A DNA stretch of 64,000 nucleotides from Gammaproteobacteria bacterium Milos-ODIII6 (GTDB lineage Bacteria > Pseudomonadota > Gammaproteobacteria > Chromatiales > Chromatiaceae), in NCBI GenBank assembly GCA_029228645.1, contig JAPTHR010000009.1, positions 1 through 64,000 on the forward strand, given 5' to 3'. The translations under genes and the position numbers were made by a program. Shown one piece after another: positions 7,296-17,039 of this stretch (positions within the stretch are counted from its first letter, which is position 1; each line of letters begins with the position of its first letter). A model generated the notes under the pieces. The model made no database searches. It saw only the letters and a program-made list of their open reading frames with translations, and had not been told where the DNA came from.

Positions 7296-7874
7296 TCAGC
7301 CAGTGCCTCGCAGGAACCGTTTCAGTTCTTCCGCCGCGACCTTTGGATCACCCAGGCGGTGCCTGGAGTAGTACCAGAAGCCGGTTGAGCCGATTCTGAA
7401 CACCGGGGCTCCTTCGGCGTTCAGCGCGGTATCCACTTCCAATGCATCGTTAAGCGGGACTGAAATCTGTATCAGGTTCTTGGCTTCACGCGTGTTTTTG
7501 TCATCCAGAATGAAGAAAACCCGCTTTTGGGTTGCTACCAGCCAGGTGTGCTGCTGGGAGGTTTCGAGTGCCAGCAAGCCCCTTGTCGCCTTTTCATCGG
7601 GGTCGAGCCTGGGGTAGGCGTTCACCAGTTCCATCACCCCCCGCAAGGAGAAGAATCCGGCGGCGTCTCTCAGCTCCAGCGCGGGGGAATCCACCGATGC
7701 GGTTTCCGGTGTTTCGCTGACCGCTTTCTGGAAGACGATCTCCGCCCCACCGGCCTTGAAGCCGGCAATTCTGCCCAGCAGATTCTGCAACTCCTGGGAG
7801 AAAAGCAGGATGGTGACGACAATAATGGCCTGCCAAATCAGCGTGGAGATAAATCTGGCTGTGTGCTCGTTCAC
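7296..7874 (-). CDS. Hypothetical protein with one N-terminal membrane anchor
   Basis: The protein of about 192 residues has a single membrane segment near the N-terminus (STLIWQAIIVVTILLFSQ). A soluble part follows with a possible helical region and several hydrophobic strands (WLVATQKRVFFILDD, FRIGSTGFWYYSR). I do not recognise the family. I prefer the GTG at 7874, which has AGGGAG upstream, to a TTG at 7892 without a binding site. It is separate from its neighbours, about 200 bases from the DUF2189 start. Confidence 0.65.
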   Translation of the reverse strand: MNEHTARFISTLIWQAIIVVTILLFSQELQNLLGRIAGFKAGGAEIVFQKAVSETPETASVDSPALELRDAAGFFSLRGVMELVNAYPRLDPDEKATRGLLALETSQQHTWLVATQKRVFFILDDKNTREAKNLIQISVPLNDALEVDTALNAEGAPVFRIGSTGFWYYSRHRLGDPKVAAEELKRFLRGTG

Positions 7875-8024
7875 TCCGGTACTCCCTGGCAAGGGTGGGT
7901 GGCCGACAGTAAAAATAAGTCTAGAAGGTTTGCGGGCGGATAGCTCGCAGGGTAGGGGATTGCTGCCCAGCTATCGCATCACTGGGGTTTCCCGGGGCGT
8001 GCTGGTCGCCAGTGCGACATGCAA

Positions 8025-8306
8025 TCAGCCGAAGTCGTAGTGCTTCTCGACATCCTCGAGAATCTCCCAGGTGCAGTTCATCCCCTGGGGAAAGGTGATC
8101 AGGTCGCCGCGTTTGAATTCCTGGGGTTCGCCGCCCTCAGGCGTCACGATGAATTTGCCACGCAGGATGTAGCAGGTCTCGCGCTGCGCGTAGCTCCAGT
8201 CGAACTTGCTGGCCTCTTTGCGCCAGATAGGCCAGTCGTATACCCCCAGGACTTCGAGTTTCATGGGCGAGGGATTACGTTCCAGGAGGATATCTTGGAC
8301 AGACAT
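8025..8306 (-). CDS. Small cupin-domain protein
   Basis: The 93-residue protein is a single cupin. Residues from FDWSYAQRETCYILRGKFIV through EFKRGDLITFPQGMNCTWEI form the two conserved cupin boxes, with YxxxxEtCYILxGkf and GDlixFPxGmxCtWei in the style of the DUF861/EutQ-like cupins. Those proteins bind a small ligand or metal in the beta barrel; no specific substrate can be inferred. The gene stands alone and is divergent from pncC. Confidence 0.85.
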   Translation of the reverse strand: MSVQDILLERNPSPMKLEVLGVYDWPIWRKEASKFDWSYAQRETCYILRGKFIVTPEGGEPQEFKRGDLITFPQGMNCTWEILEDVEKHYDFG

Positions 8307-8390
8307 TTTTCGGGTCCGACAGGTGGAAAAGAGGCGCTATTGTAACCAGGGCCGGCGCGACGGACGTGGCGCTTGTGCTAAAAAGCCGGG

Positions 8391-8876
8391 ATGAGAGAGG
8401 AAACGAACCTGGCGAACTTGGTGGAGTCGGTCGCGCTGGGGCTCGGCGAGCGCAACTGGATGCTGGCCACGGCGGAATCCTGCACTGGTGGTTGGATAGC
8501 CAAGGTGTTGACCGACCGGCCGGGTTCCAGCGCCTGGTTCGATCGCGGCTTTGTCAGCTACAGCAACCAATCCAAGCAGGACATGCTCGGGGTGCTCCCG
8601 GAGACCCTGCGCGAGCACGGTGCCGTGAGCCGGGAAACGGTGCTGGAAATGGCGGGCGGGGCGCTCGCCAACAGCGCTGCGCAGCTCAGCGTGGCAGTTA
8701 GCGGAATTGCCGGTCCGGAGGGTGGCACGCAGGAAAAGCCGGTCGGCACTGTGTGGCTGGCCTGGGGCGCGCCGGATGGGGTCGAGGCGGTTTGCGAGCA
8801 TTTTCCGGGAGGGCGCGAGCAGGTCCGAAGGTTGACGGTGGTGCGCGCCCTGCAGGGGCTGTTGAGCCGCTTGTGA
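8391..8876 (+). CDS. pncC: Nicotinamide-nucleotide amidohydrolase PncC (CinA C-terminal type)
   Basis: The 161-residue protein is the stand-alone CinA C-terminal domain, which hydrolyses nicotinamide mononucleotide to nicotinate mononucleotide and ammonia for NAD recycling. Clear motifs are TAESCTGGWIAKVLTD with the catalytic serine, AVSGIAGPEGGT and KPVGTVWLAW. Its stop overlaps the GTG start of thpR, and recA follows. This pncC-recA neighbourhood is common in gammaproteobacteria. Confidence 0.95.
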   Translation: MREETNLANLVESVALGLGERNWMLATAESCTGGWIAKVLTDRPGSSAWFDRGFVSYSNQSKQDMLGVLPETLREHGAVSRETVLEMAGGALANSAAQLSVAVSGIAGPEGGTQEKPVGTVWLAWGAPDGVEAVCEHFPGGREQVRRLTVVRALQGLLSRL

Positions 8877-9403
8877 CCGCGCGCCGACTGTTTTTCGCGC
8901 TTTGGCCCGGGGAGGAGACACGCCGTGCGCTGGCGGCTTGGCAGCGGGAGCACCTGCCGGCCACGGTAAGGGCGACACACGCACAGGATCTGCACCTGAC
9001 GCTGCATTTCCTGGGGCAAGTGGGGGAGGAGAAGGTGGCTCTGCTACGCGCTCTGGGTGAGCACCTCTCGCTGCCGCCGTTCGAACTGACGCTCGACCAC
9101 ATCGGGCATTGGCCGCGACCCGCGGTGTTGTGGGTGGGTCCGAGTGAAATGCCCGTTCAACTCCGGCATTTTCAGCAAGGTCTCGAAGAGGCGCTCGCCG
9201 CGATCGGGTTCGAGCCCGAGACTCGAACCTACAGGCCGCATGTCACCCTCGCGCGTAAAATCCGCCGGCCACTGCAGGAGGCTGAGTTCGACCCCCTGGT
9301 CTGGCCGGTCGGGGAATGGGTCCTGGCGGAATCGCGCCCCGGGCAGCGGCCGCTGTACCATCCGATTGCCGGCTGGGGCGCGAAAAATTCGTTTTCGGAC
9401 TAG
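8873..9403 (+). CDS. thpR: RNA 2',3'-cyclic phosphodiesterase ThpR
   Basis: The 176-residue protein belongs to the 2H phosphoesterase (LigT/ThpR) family. The two catalytic HxTx motifs are visible: [10 protein letters not shown] and RPHVTLARK. The family hydrolyses 2',3'-cyclic phosphate ends of RNA and, in vitro, can seal tRNA half molecules. The start is a GTG that overlaps the pncC stop as GTGA, so the two are co-translated. The recA control region begins within 15 bases of its stop. Confidence 0.93.
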   Translation: MTARRLFFALWPGEETRRALAAWQREHLPATVRATHAQDLHLTLHFLGQVGEEKVALLRALGEHLSLPPFELTLDHIGHWPRPAVLWVGPSEMPVQLRHFQQGLEEALAAIGFEPETRTYRPHVTLARKIRRPLQEAEFDPLVWPVGEWVLAESRPGQRPLYHPIAGWGAKNSFSD

Positions 9404-9404
9404 A

Positions 9405-9419
9405 AAACAAAAAGAGAAC
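9405..9419. promoter_or_regulatory. Probable LexA box of recA (AAAC-N7-GAAC)
   Basis: The 15 bases AAACAAAAAGAGAAC differ at one position from the GAACAAAAAGAGAAC found directly upstream of lexA (20143-20157). The direct-repeat layout GAAC-N7-GAAC equals GTTC-N7-GTTC on the other strand. Here it lies just before a possible -10 element TACACT (9424-9429), so a bound repressor would block recA transcription. No CTGT-N8-ACAG box is present in the interval. Confidence 0.7.
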
Positions 9420-9468
9420 AAACTACACTCTGGCCAACAACATCCAACCGCATCCGGGAGAGCACCTG

Positions 9469-10512
9469 ATGGACGACAACCGTAAAAAAGCATTGGCAGC
9501 CGCACTGACGCAGATCGAGAAACAGTTCGGCAAGGGGTCGGTCATGCGCATGGGCGACAGCAGCGCCGTGCGCAACATCGAGGCGATCTCGACCGGCTCC
9601 ATAAGTCTCGATATCGCGCTCGGCATCGGTGGCATCCCGAAGGGACGGGTGGTCGAGATCTACGGCCCCGAGTCATCGGGCAAGACGACCCTGACCCTGC
9701 ACTTTATCGCCGAGTCGCAGAAGGTGGGCGGTACCTGCGCCTTTGTCGATGCCGAACACGCGCTCGACCCTGGCTATGCGGAAAAGCTGGGCGTGGACAT
9801 GGACGAACTGCTGGTATCCCAGCCGGATACCGGCGAACAGGCGCTCGAGATCACCGACATGCTGGTGCGCTCCGGCGCGGTCGATCTGATCGTGGTCGAC
9901 TCGGTTGCAGCGCTCACGCCGAAGGCGGAAATTGAAGGCGACATGGGCGACTCGCACGTTGGCCTGCAGGCGCGTCTCATGTCCCAGGCGCTGCGTAAAC
10001 TCACCGCCAACATCAAGAAGTCCAACTGCATCGTCGTGTTCATCAACCAGATCCGCATGAAAATCGGCGTCATGTTCGGTAACCCCGAAACCACCACCGG
10101 CGGCAATGCGCTCAAGTTCTACTCCTCGGTGCGTCTGGATATCCGCCGCACCGGCGCGATCAAGAAAGGCGATGAAGTGGTCGGTAATGAGACCCGGGTC
10201 AAGGTGGTCAAGAACAAGGTGGCGCCACCCTTCAAGCAGGCTACTTTCGAGATTCTCTACGGTGAGGGTGTGTCGCGCGAAGGCGAGATCATCGAGCTGG
10301 GTGTGGCGCTGGGGCTGATTGAAAAATCCGGCGCCTGGTACAGCCAGGGCGGCAACCGTATCGGCCAGGGCAAAGAGAACGTGCGCAACTTCCTCAAGGA
10401 AAACCCCGAAATTTCGCAATCGATCGAAACCCAGATCCGGGCGGCGATGTTCCCGGATCAGCAGGTGGCCGGGGAGGCCGCGGAAGGCGAGAGTGAGCAG
10501 GCCAAATCCTGA
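9469..10512 (+). CDS. recA: Recombinase RecA
   Basis: The 347-residue protein is RecA, the DNA-dependent ATPase of homologous recombination and the co-protease that triggers LexA self-cleavage. The Walker A motif GPESSGKTT is at residues 66-74. The L1/L2 DNA-binding region includes [19 protein letters not shown] and [21 protein letters not shown] short acidic C-terminus follows. The ATG at 9469 follows GGGAG at correct spacing and gives the canonical length. A lexA-like box lies 50 bases upstream. recX starts inside the last codons. Confidence 0.99.
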   Translation: MDDNRKKALAAALTQIEKQFGKGSVMRMGDSSAVRNIEAISTGSISLDIALGIGGIPKGRVVEIYGPESSGKTTLTLHFIAESQKVGGTCAFVDAEHALDPGYAEKLGVDMDELLVSQPDTGEQALEITDMLVRSGAVDLIVVDSVAALTPKAEIEGDMGDSHVGLQARLMSQALRKLTANIKKSNCIVVFINQIRMKIGVMFGNPETTTGGNALKFYSSVRLDIRRTGAIKKGDEVVGNETRVKVVKNKVAPPFKQATFEILYGEGVSREGEIIELGVALGLIEKSGAWYSQGGNRIGQGKENVRNFLKENPEISQSIETQIRAAMFPDQQVAGEAAEGESEQAKS

Positions 10513-10981
10513 GGCGCTTGACGGGGCGGCGGATGCCCCGGTTGATTTGGCGCTAGAGATAGAAAACAGCGTCATCCGCCTGCTCGCGCAGCGGGAGCAC
10601 AGTCGCGCCGAACTGGAGCGCAAGCTGGTGCGGCGTTTCGCTGCCGGCGAGCGCATGCAAGAGGTGCTGGATGAACTCGAGCAGCGGGGGCTGCTGTCCG
10701 ATCAGCGCTTCACCGAAAGTTATGTCGCGATGCGGGTGCGCAAGGGATTCGGTCCACTGCGCATCCGCGCGGAACTGCAGGAGCGGGGCGTCGACAAAAC
10801 GCTGATCGAGCCCGAACTGGATATCGGCCGTGAGGCCTGGACTCAGCATCTCAGAGAGGCCGCGGCGCAACGGTTTGGGGGTGAGAAACCCTCTGCCAGG
10901 TCGGAACAGGCAAAACAGGCCCGTTTTCTTCAGTATCGTGGCTTCCCGGATTCGTTGATCCGGGATTTTCTGTGGGGATAG
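10493..10981 (+). CDS. recX: RecA regulatory protein RecX
   Basis: The 162-residue protein is RecX, which caps or disassembles RecA filaments. It contains family segments [35 protein letters not shown] and a closing [20 protein letters not shown]. The start is a GTG at 10493 that overlaps the end of recA by 20 bases, so RecX is probably made by coupled translation at a low level and shares SOS control with recA. Confidence 0.95.
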   Translation: MSRPNPEALDGAADAPVDLALEIENSVIRLLAQREHSRAELERKLVRRFAAGERMQEVLDELEQRGLLSDQRFTESYVAMRVRKGFGPLRIRAELQERGVDKTLIEPELDIGREAWTQHLREAAAQRFGGEKPSARSEQAKQARFLQYRGFPDSLIRDFLWG

Positions 10982-11070
10982 CACAGCTTTCGATGCCGCT
11001 TGCGGCAGGTGACAAGGCGGGCGAAGCTGCCTAACATTCATCCTTTGTCTGTTACCCCTCGTTGTATGCG

Positions 11071-13701
11071 ATGAAGACCAGCGCAGAGATCCGTTCCGCC
11101 TTTCTCGATTACTTTGCCGAGCACGGTCACCAGGTCGTCGATTCGAGTCCGCTTGTGCCGGGCAATGATCCGACCCTGTTGTTCACCAATGCCGGCATGG
11201 TGCAGTTCAAGGATGTCTTTCTGGGCAAGGAGACGCGCAGCTATGCCCGCGCCGCCAGCTCCCAGCGCTGCGTGCGCGCCGGTGGCAAGCACAATGATCT
11301 TGAAAACGTCGGCTACACCGCGCGACATCACACCTTCTTCGAAATGCTGGGCAACTTCAGCTTCGGCGACTATTTCAAGCGCGAGGCCATCGGGTTCGCC
11401 TGGGAGTTCCTGACCGGGACGCTTCAGCTTCCGCCGGAGAAACTCTGGGTCACGGTCTATGCGGAGGACGACGAGGCGGCGGATATCTGGCTGAACGAGA
11501 TCAAGGTTGATCCGGCACGCTTCACCCGGATCGGTGACAAGCCCGGCGGCAAACGCTACGAGAGCGATAACTTCTGGTCGATGGGCGATACCGGCCCCTG
11601 TGGACCCTGCTCGGAGATTTTCTTCGATCACGGGGCGGGGGTCTGGGGCGGTCCTCCGGGAACACCCGAGGAGGATGGTGATCGCTATATCGAGATCTGG
11701 AATCTGGTGTTCATGCAGTACAACCGGGATGCGGCCGGGGAAATGACCGCGTTGCCCAAGCCGTCGGTGGACACGGGCATGGGGCTGGAACGGCTGGCGG
11801 CGGTCCTGCAGGGAGTGCACTCCAACTACGAAATAGACCTGTTCCAGGCGCTCATCTCGGCCGCGGCTGCCGCCGTCGGCACCCAGGATATGGAGTCCAA
11901 GTCGTTGCGGGTCATCGCAGACCACATACGTTCCTGCGCCTTCCTGGTCGTGGATGGCGTATTGCCTGGAAACGAGGGGCGCGGTTATGTCCTGCGCAGA
12001 ATCATCCGTCGAGCCATCCGCCACGGGTACCAGCTCGGACAGCAGCAGCCCTTTTTCCATCTGCTGGTCGAGGCGCTCGACCAGCAGATGGGGGACGCCT
12101 ACCCCGAGCTGCGACGCGCCAGGGAGCATGTCAAACGTGTCCTCAAGGTCGAGGAGGAGCGCTTTGCCGAGACCATCGAACAGGGGATGCGTATTCTGGA
12201 TGACGCGATCGCAGAACTTGAGAGCGATGTGATCCCGGGGGAGGTCCTGTTCCGGCTGTACGACACTTATGGATTCCCCCTCGACCTCACCGCGGATATC
12301 GCGCGCGAGAAAGGACTCGAGGTCGACGAAGCCGGTTTCGACCGCGCGATGGCGGCGCAGCGTGAGCGTGCCCGTGCCGCCAGTCAGTTCGGCGTCCGGC
12401 AAGCCGTCGGGGTCGAGCTCGACGGCACGACTGATTTCACCGGCTATGAACGCCTCGAAGACCAATCCGTGGTGACGGCGCTGTTTCGTGGCGGCGAGAG
12501 CGTGGATGCGCTCGCGGCCGGCGAGGAGGGCATGGTCATCCTCGACAGGACGCCGTTCTACGCCGAGTCGGGTGGCCAGGTGGGTGACACCGGTCGGTTG
12601 GTCGCCAACAACGTCAGTTTCGAAGTGGACGACACCCGCAAGCAGGGGGGCGCGGTATTTGGGCATGTCGGGCGGCTGCTGGAGGGCCGGCTGAAGGTCG
12701 GCGACTCCGTCAGTGCGCGTGTCGATCACCAGCGACGGGCGGCTGTCGCGCTAAACCATTCCGCGACTCACCTGCTGCACGCCGCGCTGCGTGAGATCCT
12801 CGGTGAACATGTGCAGCAGAAAGGCTCTCTGGTGGAGGCGTCCCGCCTGCGCTTCGATTTCTCGCATTACGAACCGATCACGACGGAAGTCCTGTACAGC
12901 ATCGAACGTCGTGTAAACGCCGAGGTTCGGGCCAACCACCCGGTCGAGACACGCATCATGTCGCTGGACGATGCCAAGGCAGTGGGTGCGATGGCCTTGT
13001 TCGGGGAGAAGTATGACGAGGAGGTCCGGGTGTTGCGCATGGGGGAATTTTCCGTCGAGCTCTGTGGCGGCACCCATGTATCCGCGACCGGGGATATCGG
13101 TCTGTTCAAAATCACCGCCGAGACTGGGATCGCATCCGGTGTTCGGCGGATCGAGGCGGTCACCGGTGACAGGGCGATCGAGTGGATCGAGCGTGACGAG
13201 CAGCGCCTGGCGCAGTTGGCCTCGCAGCTGAACTGCGGCCGGGACGAGGTCGAGGACAAGCTCGGCAAGGTGCTGGACCAGGGGCGGATGCTGGAAAAGG
13301 AACTGCAACAGCTCAAAGGCAAGCTGGCATCGGCAGCAGGTTCCGACCTTGCCGCTGAGGCGGTCACGGTCGGGGGCGCCAAGGTCATTGCGGCGCGCCT
13401 GGACGGAGTCGATCCCAAGGCCATGCGGGACATGCTCGACCAGCTGAAGAACAAGCTTGGTAGCGCCATCATCCTGCTGGCCGCCGTCAACGCGGACAAG
13501 GTCAACCTGATCGCGGGAGTGACCAAGGACCTGACTGGCCAGTGCAGGGCTGGGGACCTGGTCAAGCTCGCAGCCGAAAAGGTTGGGGGTAAAGGCGGCG
13601 GCCGGCCGGACATGGCGCAGGCGGGCGGCTCCGATCCTGCCGGGGTGCCAGCGGCATTGGCTCTGGTCGAGCCCTGGGTGCGCGAACAACTCGGTGATTG
13701 A
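11071..13701 (+). CDS. alaS: Alanine--tRNA ligase
   Basis: The 876-residue protein is alanyl-tRNA synthetase, equal in length to the E. coli enzyme. Visible features are the class II core ([11 protein letters not shown]-like [35 protein letters not shown]), the editing-domain zinc ligands HSATHLLH and CGGTH, and a C-terminal Gly-rich [15 protein letters not shown]. The ATG at 11071 fits the usual N-terminus [11 protein letters not shown]; a TTG nine bases upstream is less likely. The position after recA-recX matches many gammaproteobacteria. Confidence 0.99.
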   Translation: MKTSAEIRSAFLDYFAEHGHQVVDSSPLVPGNDPTLLFTNAGMVQFKDVFLGKETRSYARAASSQRCVRAGGKHNDLENVGYTARHHTFFEMLGNFSFGDYFKREAIGFAWEFLTGTLQLPPEKLWVTVYAEDDEAADIWLNEIKVDPARFTRIGDKPGGKRYESDNFWSMGDTGPCGPCSEIFFDHGAGVWGGPPGTPEEDGDRYIEIWNLVFMQYNRDAAGEMTALPKPSVDTGMGLERLAAVLQGVHSNYEIDLFQALISAAAAAVGTQDMESKSLRVIADHIRSCAFLVVDGVLPGNEGRGYVLRRIIRRAIRHGYQLGQQQPFFHLLVEALDQQMGDAYPELRRAREHVKRVLKVEEERFAETIEQGMRILDDAIAELESDVIPGEVLFRLYDTYGFPLDLTADIAREKGLEVDEAGFDRAMAAQRERARAASQFGVRQAVGVELDGTTDFTGYERLEDQSVVTALFRGGESVDALAAGEEGMVILDRTPFYAESGGQVGDTGRLVANNVSFEVDDTRKQGGAVFGHVGRLLEGRLKVGDSVSARVDHQRRAAVALNHSATHLLHAALREILGEHVQQKGSLVEASRLRFDFSHYEPITTEVLYSIERRVNAEVRANHPVETRIMSLDDAKAVGAMALFGEKYDEEVRVLRMGEFSVELCGGTHVSATGDIGLFKITAETGIASGVRRIEAVTGDRAIEWIERDEQRLAQLASQLNCGRDEVEDKLGKVLDQGRMLEKELQQLKGKLASAAGSDLAAEAVTVGGAKVIAARLDGVDPKAMRDMLDQLKNKLGSAIILLAAVNADKVNLIAGVTKDLTGQCRAGDLVKLAAEKVGGKGGGRPDMAQAGGSDPAGVPAALALVEPWVREQLGD

Positions 13702-13794
13702 GCATGCATTCCGGGGACTGCCCTTTCCTCCGGTCGGGGATTAGGGTCTAATACCGCGCCTTTAATCCGGCATCGACAGCCAGCAGAGAACGAC

Positions 13795-15015
13795 ATGGCA
13801 CTGATTGTCCAGAAGTATGGCGGCACCTCCGTGGGCACGGTGGAACGCATCCAAAACGTCGCAAGGCGCGTCAAGAAGTACCACGATGCAGGTAATCAGG
13901 TGGTCGTGGTGGTATCGGCCATGTCCGGGGAGACCAACCGTCTGATAGGCCTTGCGGGGGAGATCAGTGCGAACCCGGTGCCGCGTGAACTGGACGTGCT
14001 GGTAACGACAGGCGAGCAGGTCACGATTGCCCTGCTGGCGATGGCACTGCAGGAGCTGGGCTGCGATGCGCGATCCTACACCGGTGCGCAGGTACGCATA
14101 CTGACCGATAACGCCCACGGCAAGGCCCGCATAAACGACATTGACGATACCCGGGTACGGGCCGACCTGAATGCCGGCCGCGTCGTGGTGGTGGCCGGAT
14201 TCCAGGGGGTTGACGAAAACGGGAATATCACGACCCTGGGCCGCGGTGGATCGGATACGACCGCGGTGGCGATGGCTGCGGCGCTGAAGGCCGACGAGTG
14301 TCAGATCTTCACCGATGTGGATGGGGTGTATACCACCGACCCCAGGGTCGAGCCCAAGGCACGCAAGCTCGACCGCATCACTTTCGAGGAAATGCTCGAG
14401 ATGGCGAGTCTCGGGTCCAAAGTCCTGCAGATACGCTCGGTTGAGTTTGCCGGGAAGTACAACGTGCCGCTGCGCGTACTCTCCAGTTTTGAGGAGGGAG
14501 GCGAAGGCACCCTGATTACATTCGAGGAGGATGGCGTGGAAGCGGCAAAGATCTCCGGTATCGCGTTCAACCGTGATGAGGCCAAACTCACCATACGCGG
14601 CGTGCCTGACAAACCGGGGGTGGCTTACAACATCCTCGGTCCAATCGGTGACGCCAATGTCGAGGTGGATATGATCGTTCAGAACATCTCGAATGACGGC
14701 ACCACCGACTTCACTTTTACTGTGAACCGCCCCGAGTTCGGTAAGGCGGAACAAATTCTGCGTCGCACGGCGGAGACACTCGGCGCGCGCGAGGTGATCG
14801 GAGACGATCGCATTGCGAAGATTTCCCTCGTCGGGGTCGGCATGCGTTCGCATGCCGGTATCGCGAGTCAGATGTTCCAGGCCCTCTCGCAGGAGGGTAT
14901 CAACATCCAAATGATTTCCACTTCAGAGATAAAGATTTCTGTCGTGGTCGACGAGAAATACCTGGAACTGGGAGTACGTGCCCTGCACGACGCTTTCGGC
15001 CTGGACGAGGAATGA
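13795..15015 (+). CDS. lysC: Aspartate kinase
   Basis: The 406-residue monofunctional aspartokinase phosphorylates aspartate, the first step towards lysine, threonine and methionine. It starts with VQKYGGTSVGT, has the nucleotide-binding GRGGSDTTAVAMAAALKADE, and ends with two ACT domains (GVPDKPGVAYNILGPIGDAN, VGMRSHAGIASQMFQALS) that usually bind feedback inhibitors. Length and domain order match the Pseudomonas LysC type. It lies between alaS and csrA. Confidence 0.97.
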   Translation: MALIVQKYGGTSVGTVERIQNVARRVKKYHDAGNQVVVVVSAMSGETNRLIGLAGEISANPVPRELDVLVTTGEQVTIALLAMALQELGCDARSYTGAQVRILTDNAHGKARINDIDDTRVRADLNAGRVVVVAGFQGVDENGNITTLGRGGSDTTAVAMAAALKADECQIFTDVDGVYTTDPRVEPKARKLDRITFEEMLEMASLGSKVLQIRSVEFAGKYNVPLRVLSSFEEGGEGTLITFEEDGVEAAKISGIAFNRDEAKLTIRGVPDKPGVAYNILGPIGDANVEVDMIVQNISNDGTTDFTFTVNRPEFGKAEQILRRTAETLGAREVIGDDRIAKISLVGVGMRSHAGIASQMFQALSQEGINIQMISTSEIKISVVVDEKYLELGVRALHDAFGLDEE

Positions 15016-15175
15016 AAAGCAAGGATCCGACGCTGAATTCACCGTGCCTGCTTCTGCTTAACCCAGGTTGTTGTTAGAATCGCCGGGCCCAAAAAAAACA
15101 ATATCCGGGTTGGTTGGCAAACGATGGCGAATCGCCAAGGATGATTCGCCGGGATTCATTTCAGGAGTTCGGCAT

Positions 15176-15358
15176 ATGTTGATTCTTACGCGCAGGGTCG
15201 GAGAGACCCTGATGATTGGCGACGAGGTATCGGTCACGGTATTGGGCGTCAAAGGTAACCAGGTCCGTATTGGTGTGAATGCCCCGCGCGATGTCTCTGT
15301 GCACCGTGAGGAAATATACGAACGGATCAAGAACGAACAGCTCTCGCAAGAGGACTGA
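15176..15358 (+). CDS. csrA: Carbon storage regulator CsrA/RsmA
   Basis: The 60-residue protein begins [16 protein letters not shown] and has the RNA-binding [12 protein letters not shown] segment near the end, the full CsrA fold. CsrA is a post-transcriptional regulator that binds GGA motifs in mRNA leaders and represses glycogen synthesis in E. coli. The ATG at 15176 follows AGGAG; a longer frame to 15068 is not needed. A TAGAAT -10-like element at 15075-15080 could give it its own promoter. A large glycogen operon elsewhere in this window is a plausible target. Confidence 0.98.
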   Translation: MLILTRRVGETLMIGDEVSVTVLGVKGNQVRIGVNAPRDVSVHREEIYERIKNEQLSQED

Positions 15359-15473
15359 AGTGCCCTGTTGAATGGCTTGCGGGCTGTTTCGCGAAACAAT
15401 TGAAACGCAGCTCCCGAATTCCATTACAATCCGGGCGCTAAAGATGTTGGGTACGAACTGAACTTCTTTCGCT

Positions 15474-15681
15474 TGCGGTGGCCCGAAGGCTCACTGGCAG
15501 CAAGGAATCTGGCAGAGCTGGCCGAGCGGCTGACGGAGCTGGCGCAGCCAGCGGAGAACGGCGGAGGGAAGCGACGCCGGCCCCGATAGGGGTGAGGGCG
15601 AAGCCCGAATAACGCGCTCCCCTGCGGTGGCCCGAAGGGTCACTGGCAGCAAAGAATCTGGAGAGTTGGCCGAGCGGCTGA
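15474..15681. repeat. Direct repeat that includes the 5' part of the tRNA-Ser gene
   Basis: Two copies of about 60 bases, 15474-15533 and 15623-15681, share TGCGGTGGCCCGAAGG, then TCACTGGCAGCAA, then AATCTG, then the first 20-odd bases of the tRNA gene (GTTGGCCGAGCGGCTGA in the functional copy). The first copy stops resembling a tRNA after the D-arm. A further 12-base piece of the anticodon stem, GCGCTCCCCTGC, occurs both at 15614-15625 and inside the tRNA at 15684-15695. The block fits duplication by recombination within the tRNA gene. Confidence 0.75.
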
Positions 15682-15752
15682 AGGCGCTCCCCTGCTAAGG
15701 GAGTATGGGGTTAATAGCTCCATCGAGGGTTCGAATCCCTCACTCTCCGCCA
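15660..15752 (+). tRNA. tRNA-Ser (anticodon GCU)
   Basis: The acceptor strands GGAGAGT (15660-15666) and ACTCTCC (15742-15748) pair. The anticodon stem-loop CTCCC-CTGCTAA-GGGAG gives anticodon GCT, decoding AGC and AGU. A long variable arm (TATGGGGTTAATAGCTCCAT) identifies a class II serine tRNA. The T-arm carries GGTTCGAATCC. The discriminator base G and an encoded CCA end follow. The location after csrA matches Pseudomonas. Confidence 0.97.
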
Positions 15753-15761
15753 TGCAGACCG

Positions 15762-15783
15762 AGGCCCCTTTTTGGGGCCTTTT
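15762..15783 (+). terminator. Rho-independent terminator after tRNA-Ser
   Basis: A perfect seven-base stem AGGCCCC/GGGGCCT (15762-15768 and 15774-15780) with a TTTTT loop is followed by TTT. It lies ten bases after the tRNA CCA end. Confidence 0.9.
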
Positions 15784-15872
15784 GCATTCTCGGGTCATGC
15801 GACCGGCGTCTGGAACGCGCTGAGGATCTGGCCGTTGCCGAAATCCATCCCCGTGGTACGTGAGAGGATCCC

Positions 15873-16706
15873 TTGTTCACCAAGCTTCGCAACCGGATTT
15901 CCAGGGTTCGCCTCAAATGGCGGCCCGCCATGCGCTACCCCGGCATCATGGAGGCTGAAACAAGGATTGACATTGCCCGGATCGCCAGCATGTCGGACGC
16001 GGAACTCGAGCGTCTGAACGCCTTGTTGCCATGGGCCGCGTTTGTGAATGACGCCGAAGGCAGGTGTTTCGGTCGCGCCTATTCGTCGAGGAAGCGCAAC
16101 GAGCCCCAGGCCGTCCCCGACCGACGCATCCTGGAACTGGACAGGCGCTTTGGTCTTGCAGGCAAACGCGTTCTGGAGGCGGGCTGTTTCGAAGGTATTC
16201 ACACGGTGGGGCTCATGCAGCAAAAGGCCAGCGTGAGCGCATTCGACGGACGCATTGAAAACGTGGTCAAGACACTGGTACGTGCGTGGGCCTTCGGCCA
16301 GAAGCCTGACGTGTTCCTCTGGAACCTCGAGGAGGACGGCGAGCCACCCTTCGATATCGGCTGCGACATCCTGCACCATGTCGGAGTCCTCTACCACCTG
16401 ACCGATCCGATCGGGCACCTGGCGCAAGTCTTACCCCGGGTCCGTGAGGCGATCATGCTGGATACGCACATTGCGCGTGCGGGTGAGGGACAGACCGGAA
16501 AATCCGCCGGCTTCGAATACCGCTACTGCAACTTCCGCGAGGCCGGGCGGGCGCCGCCCTTTGCCGGGCTTGGTGATCATGCCAAATGGGTTGAACTTGA
16601 CGATCTCAGGCGTTTCCTTGTGCAGGCGGGCTTTGCCAATGTGGATGTGGCGGAACAACGCGACGAGCGTAATGGGCTGCGCGTGCTGATCTTCGCCCAC
16701 CGCTGA
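15873..16706 (+). CDS. Class I SAM-dependent methyltransferase (CmoB-like group)
   Basis: The 277-residue protein has a Rossmann methyltransferase core: motif I is KRVLEAGCFEGIHTVGL with the acidic SAM-binding region ASVSAFDGRIENV. A post-core DILHHVGVLYHLTDPIGHL recalls the DUF1698/CmoB group. The final segment VELDDLRRFLVQAGFANVDV is also common in these enzymes. The start is a TTG at 15873 behind AGAGGA; ATG codons downstream (15930, 15948) remain possible. The substrate is unknown. It opens a run of SAM-using genes that continues to cmoB. Confidence 0.8.
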   Translation: MFTKLRNRISRVRLKWRPAMRYPGIMEAETRIDIARIASMSDAELERLNALLPWAAFVNDAEGRCFGRAYSSRKRNEPQAVPDRRILELDRRFGLAGKRVLEAGCFEGIHTVGLMQQKASVSAFDGRIENVVKTLVRAWAFGQKPDVFLWNLEEDGEPPFDIGCDILHHVGVLYHLTDPIGHLAQVLPRVREAIMLDTHIARAGEGQTGKSAGFEYRYCNFREAGRAPPFAGLGDHAKWVELDDLRRFLVQAGFANVDVAEQRDERNGLRVLIFAHR

Positions 16707-16777
16707 GGCGGATGCTGGCATCAATATCCAGAAATGGTAATATTCAAACATTACTCGTTTCAAACGGTGAAGGCCGC

Positions 16778-16984
16778 ATGCGCAAACACACCCGCATTGA
16801 CGAATGTGTCGAGAAGCTTTGCCAGAAGGGGTGTAGCCAGGTCTGGGGGGATATCGATACCCTCGAGAACGGCGAATCCCTGCCGGAAACCCAAGGCTTT
16901 GACGCCTCTGAGCGCGGTCGCGTTCTCTCAGAACTCAAGACCGTGATGGCGGTCTACCAGGGACGTTGTAAACTTCCGGACTGA
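16778..16984 (+). CDS. Conserved small protein, function unknown
   Basis: The 68-residue soluble protein starts MRKHTRIDECVEKLCQKGCS, has the central VWGDIDTLENGESLPETQGF and ends VLSELKTVMAVYQGRCKLPD. Its three Cys residues (in CVEKLCQKGC) and the late Cys could bind metal or form disulfides. GAAGG precedes the ATG at good spacing; a longer upstream frame is less likely. It lies between two methyltransferase genes on the same strand. I do not recognise a characterised family, though it looks like a real conserved small gene. Confidence 0.65.
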   Translation: MRKHTRIDECVEKLCQKGCSQVWGDIDTLENGESLPETQGFDASERGRVLSELKTVMAVYQGRCKLPD

Positions 16985-17039
16985 TCCGAGCGACTTCCAC
17001 AACCATCTCCCGCCTATTTAATGCGTCCAATCCAAGCCC

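Noticed and set aside
11038-12729. Long open frame of 563 codons on the minus strand opposite alaS
   Set aside because: It is the mirror of a strongly conserved alaS frame in GC-rich DNA. Its translation shows no family motif. Similar long antisense frames oppose ccoN, pyrG, glgC and recA and were left out for the same reason.
15511-15575. Possible second tRNA gene upstream of tRNA-Ser
   Set aside because: It matches only the first part of the tRNA. After the D-arm no anticodon stem, T-arm or matching acceptor strand can be formed.
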